This document shows positions 6,948 through 8,296 of a stretch of 8,296 nt of DNA, one piece after another. Under the pieces are notes generated by a model. It saw only the letters and a list, made by a program, of their open reading frames with translations. It was not told the DNA's origin and did not search any database. The stretch lies in NCBI GenBank assembly GCA_011391455.1, contig JAABQN010000082.1, positions 1 to 8,296 on the forward strand, in the 5' to 3' direction. The translations under genes were made by a program, and so were the position numbers. The stretch's first letter is position 1; every line of letters starts with the position of its first letter. This stretch comes from Nitrospiraceae bacterium (lineage in GTDB: Bacteria; Nitrospirota; Nitrospiria; Nitrospirales; Nitrospiraceae).

Positions 6948-8135
6948 TCAGCAGCAGCTCCCATTGGGGGCGCAGGTCACGGCCTCACCGATGACGCTCT
7001 GGCCTGCACGGTTGATGATCGCAAAATGGGGAGCGTAGGCGTCGGTTTCCAATACCTGTAGCGTCTTCGAACAGATCTCCAACGGTTCACCCCGGCGATA
7101 CAGGTGGTGGTCGTCATCGGCAGCTTCGACAAAGGGTCCGGCGAACATGGCGAAATGTCCTTGCCAATGACAGGGAGCGTCTACCGGATAGACCGCGGTC
7201 CATCGGTCGTCGGCTCGATCCAACCACAGTGGACTGGAGGACAGGATAAAGTGAGAAACTAACGGAGCTTGACTCAAGAGGCAGACAGTCTCTGGCGTGA
7301 TTGGCTGGGGAATGCCCCGGAGGTACGTCGTGCCCAGTTCATCAACCACTCGGCTGAACGGCCCGCGGAGCGTAGCGTAACGAGCGTTCGACTGAGACGC
7401 GCCGGCGGGAAGTTTATATCCCGTCAAGGTAACGGAGAAGAAGTGAATGCCGTCGATCATCTGCCAGGACGAGGCCTTGATCAGATGAATGCCCAGGAAG
7501 CCGGCTCCCACCATTCCCGCGATATAGTCGGTGAGCGTCAGCGCTCCGGAGAGACAGTCACCCCACTTTTCAGCGTCATGCACCAAATATTGCGGAACCA
7601 GCTGATCGGCTACGATGTCGGAGATGGTAAATCGTCCACCCGGTTTGGCGACGCGAAACATTTCCCTAAAGACCTTCCGCTTATCAGGCGCCAGGTTGAT
7701 TACACAATTGGAGATGATCAGATCGACGGCGCCGTCGATCACCGGTATCGCGTCCGCCATCCCTTTGCGAAACTCGACGTTGGGGGAGGCGTATCCAAGA
7801 TTGGTTGCGACGAGGGGGGCATGCTTTCGGGCGATGGCCAGCATCGTGTCAGTCATGTCGATCCCGATGACGTGACCAGTGGGACCGACGAGCCGGGAAG
7901 CTGCGAAACAATCGATACCGCCACCGGAACCGATATCCAGCACGGTTTCCCCTTGGGAGACGGTCTTGAGTCCGGCTGGCGTCCCGCACCCATACGAAAT
8001 CTTGAGGACCTCTTCCGGGATGAACGACTGGAGATCGGCCATGTCGTAGCTAGTCGGGCAGCACATCTGCTCGCCCATTGAGGCAGCCCGAGCATAGCGA
8101 TCGCTGACCTTTTGGGTAATCTCATCTATAGGCAT
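6948..8135 (-). CDS. arsM: ArsM, arsenite S-adenosylmethionine methyltransferase
   Basis: ArsM transfers methyl groups from SAM to As(III), giving methylarsenicals; in this context it feeds ArsS. With the ATG at 8135 the protein has 395 residues, near the length of the better-studied long ArsMs. The SAM-binding fold has motif I VLDIGSGGGID (65-75) and the acidic loop GIDMTDTML (91-99). The cysteines needed for As(III) binding are all in place: C25/C26 (MCCPTSYD), C50 (SYGCGTP), C144 (SNCVINLAPDK) and C194 (WGDCLSGAL). The C-terminal domain has DDHHLYRRGEPLEIC (about 341-355) and ends CAPNGSCC, a metal-binding-like tail. The ATG at 8135 has a good Shine-Dalgarno (TGAGGA, 4 bases away). An in-frame GTG at 8231 would add 32 residues, but those come from the upstream repeat/promoter region and look unlike the family. 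The TGA stop is followed by TGC and then the arsS ATG in the same frame. It is the first gene of the unit with arsS and the PiT gene. Confidence 0.94.
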   Translation of the reverse strand: MPIDEITQKVSDRYARAASMGEQMCCPTSYDMADLQSFIPEEVLKISYGCGTPAGLKTVSQGETVLDIGSGGGIDCFAASRLVGPTGHVIGIDMTDTMLAIARKHAPLVATNLGYASPNVEFRKGMADAIPVIDGAVDLIISNCVINLAPDKRKVFREMFRVAKPGGRFTISDIVADQLVPQYLVHDAEKWGDCLSGALTLTDYIAGMVGAGFLGIHLIKASSWQMIDGIHFFSVTLTGYKLPAGASQSNARYATLRGPFSRVVDELGTTYLRGIPQPITPETVCLLSQAPLVSHFILSSSPLWLDRADDRWTAVYPVDAPCHWQGHFAMFAGPFVEAADDDHHLYRRGEPLEICSKTLQVLETDAYAPHFAIINRAGQSVIGEAVTCAPNGSCC

Positions 8136-8139
8136 GGCG

Positions 8140-8145
8140 TCCTCA
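8140..8145 (-). promoter_or_regulatory. arsM: Shine-Dalgarno that fixes the arsM start
   Basis: TGAGGA on the - strand lies 4 bases before the ATG at 8135. No comparable site precedes the in-frame GTG at 8231, so this site decides in favour of the shorter protein. Confidence 0.7.
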
Positions 8146-8155
8146 CAGGCAAATG

Positions 8156-8183
8156 AACATAGCCAGGCCTGTCCATCTATCAA
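8156..8183 (-). promoter_or_regulatory. Candidate sigma-70-type promoter for the arsM-arsS-PiT unit
   Basis: On the - strand, TTGATA (8183-8178; one mismatch to TTGACA) is followed by a 16-base spacer and TATGTT (8161-8156; four of six to TATAAT). A transcript would start near 8149, just ahead of the arsM Shine-Dalgarno. Overlapping the -35 is an inverted repeat TCA-TAAGT-TGA (8190-8180) that could bind a regulator such as an ArsR-type repressor, although no regulator gene is in the window. A second -35-like TTGACG lies at 8203-8198 with no good partner. This is consensus matching only. Confidence 0.35.
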
Positions 8184-8225
8184 CTTATGACGCAGTCCGT
8201 CAACTCTGGTTTTCCCCAGTGTAGA

Positions 8226-8272
8226 TAGCACATCATCTGTCCGGTTTTTGTAGCACGTGATCTGTCCGGTTT
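8226..8272 (+). repeat. Two 22-base direct repeats, 25-base period
   Basis: The copies lie at 8226-8247 and 8251-8272. They share TAGCAC at the left and ATCTGTCCGGTTT at the right, and differ at only two of 22 positions (8232 A versus 8257 G, and 8234 C versus 8259 G). They are separated by 3 bases. The near-exact conservation over 22 bases rules out chance and suggests transposase-binding sites at an element end, or an operator pair. Confidence 0.85.
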
Positions 8273-8278
8273 AGGGTG

Positions 8279-8295
8279 GGCCCTCAAGGAGGGCC
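8279..8295 (+). promoter_or_regulatory. Hairpin enclosing a right-pointing Shine-Dalgarno
   Basis: GGCCCTC-AAG-GAGGGCC forms a perfect 7-bp stem with a 3-base loop. Its loop and right arm contain AAGGAGGG (8286-8293), a perfect Shine-Dalgarno for a + strand gene that should begin within about 10 bases of the right edge. Pairing would hide the site from ribosomes. Some insertion sequences use such hairpins to block transposase translation from transcripts that read in from outside; that role here is inference. Confidence 0.5.
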
Positions 8296-8296
8296 A

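Larger units (their letters stand above)
8220..8296 (+). mobile_element. Probable left end of an insertion sequence (IS21-like), running off the right edge
   Basis: The stretch starting TGTAG at 8220 contains two near-identical direct repeats and then a right-pointing ribosome-binding site at the very edge. IS21-family elements begin with TG, carry several repeats of about 20 bases near their ends, and start istA about 80-100 bases inside, which fits this layout. No transposase sequence or target duplication is visible, so the family name and the exact boundary are inference. Alternatively it could be a normal intergenic region with a regulator-binding array upstream of a divergent gene. Confidence 0.4.

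Noticed and set aside
7269..8081. 270-codon open frame on the + strand opposite arsM
   Set aside because: Antisense to a gene with intact motifs throughout; the composition (many Arg, Gly, Asp, His) is that of a shadow frame and no domain is seen.
8136..8231. 32-residue N-terminal extension of ArsM from a GTG at 8231
   Set aside because: No ribosome-binding site, sequence unlike ArsM, and the GTG falls inside the direct repeat; the ATG at 8135 has a good Shine-Dalgarno.

Overview
The window is 8.3 kb of gene-dense bacterial chromosome. It carries six complete genes, one gene cut by the left edge, and what looks like the end of a mobile element at the right edge. The mix of formate-tetrahydrofolate ligase, HflK/HflC, a PiT transporter and an ArsM/ArsS pair, with mid-to-high GC and short intergenic gaps, suggests a Gram-negative environmental bacterium. 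A Nitrospira-like (Nitrospirota) origin is my best guess, but it rests on general impression, not on any marker gene in the window.

Left part, + strand (1-2606): the 3' part of an M23 (LytM-type) zinc peptidase is followed by a 170-base gap holding an extended -10 promoter, then a complete fhs (formate-tetrahydrofolate ligase). fhs converges on hflC with only 3 bases between the two stop codons. Centre, - strand (2610-4570): hflK and hflC overlap by 4 bases (ATGA) and encode the paired SPFH membrane proteins that regulate FtsH.

Right part, - strand (4687-8135): a tight three-gene unit is read as arsM -> arsS -> PiT transporter, with gaps of 3 and 8 bases. ArsM is an As(III) S-adenosylmethionine methyltransferase that retains all the expected cysteines. 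ArsS is the radical SAM enzyme of arsenosugar biosynthesis. The PiT protein is a phosphate (and potentially arsenate) permease. Together they suggest arsenic methylation, conversion towards an arsenosugar, and linked phosphate/arsenate transport. arsM and arsS lie in the same reading frame, separated only by one TGA and one TGC codon, and a strong hairpin follows the TGA. Readthrough or selenocysteine insertion would therefore give a fused ArsM-ArsS protein; this is the most interesting thing in the window.

Right edge (about 8220-8296): two near-identical 22-base direct repeats are followed by a 7-bp hairpin that encloses a perfect Shine-Dalgarno sequence pointing right. This resembles the left end of an IS21-type insertion sequence, whose first gene would start just outside the window, inserted upstream of arsM.
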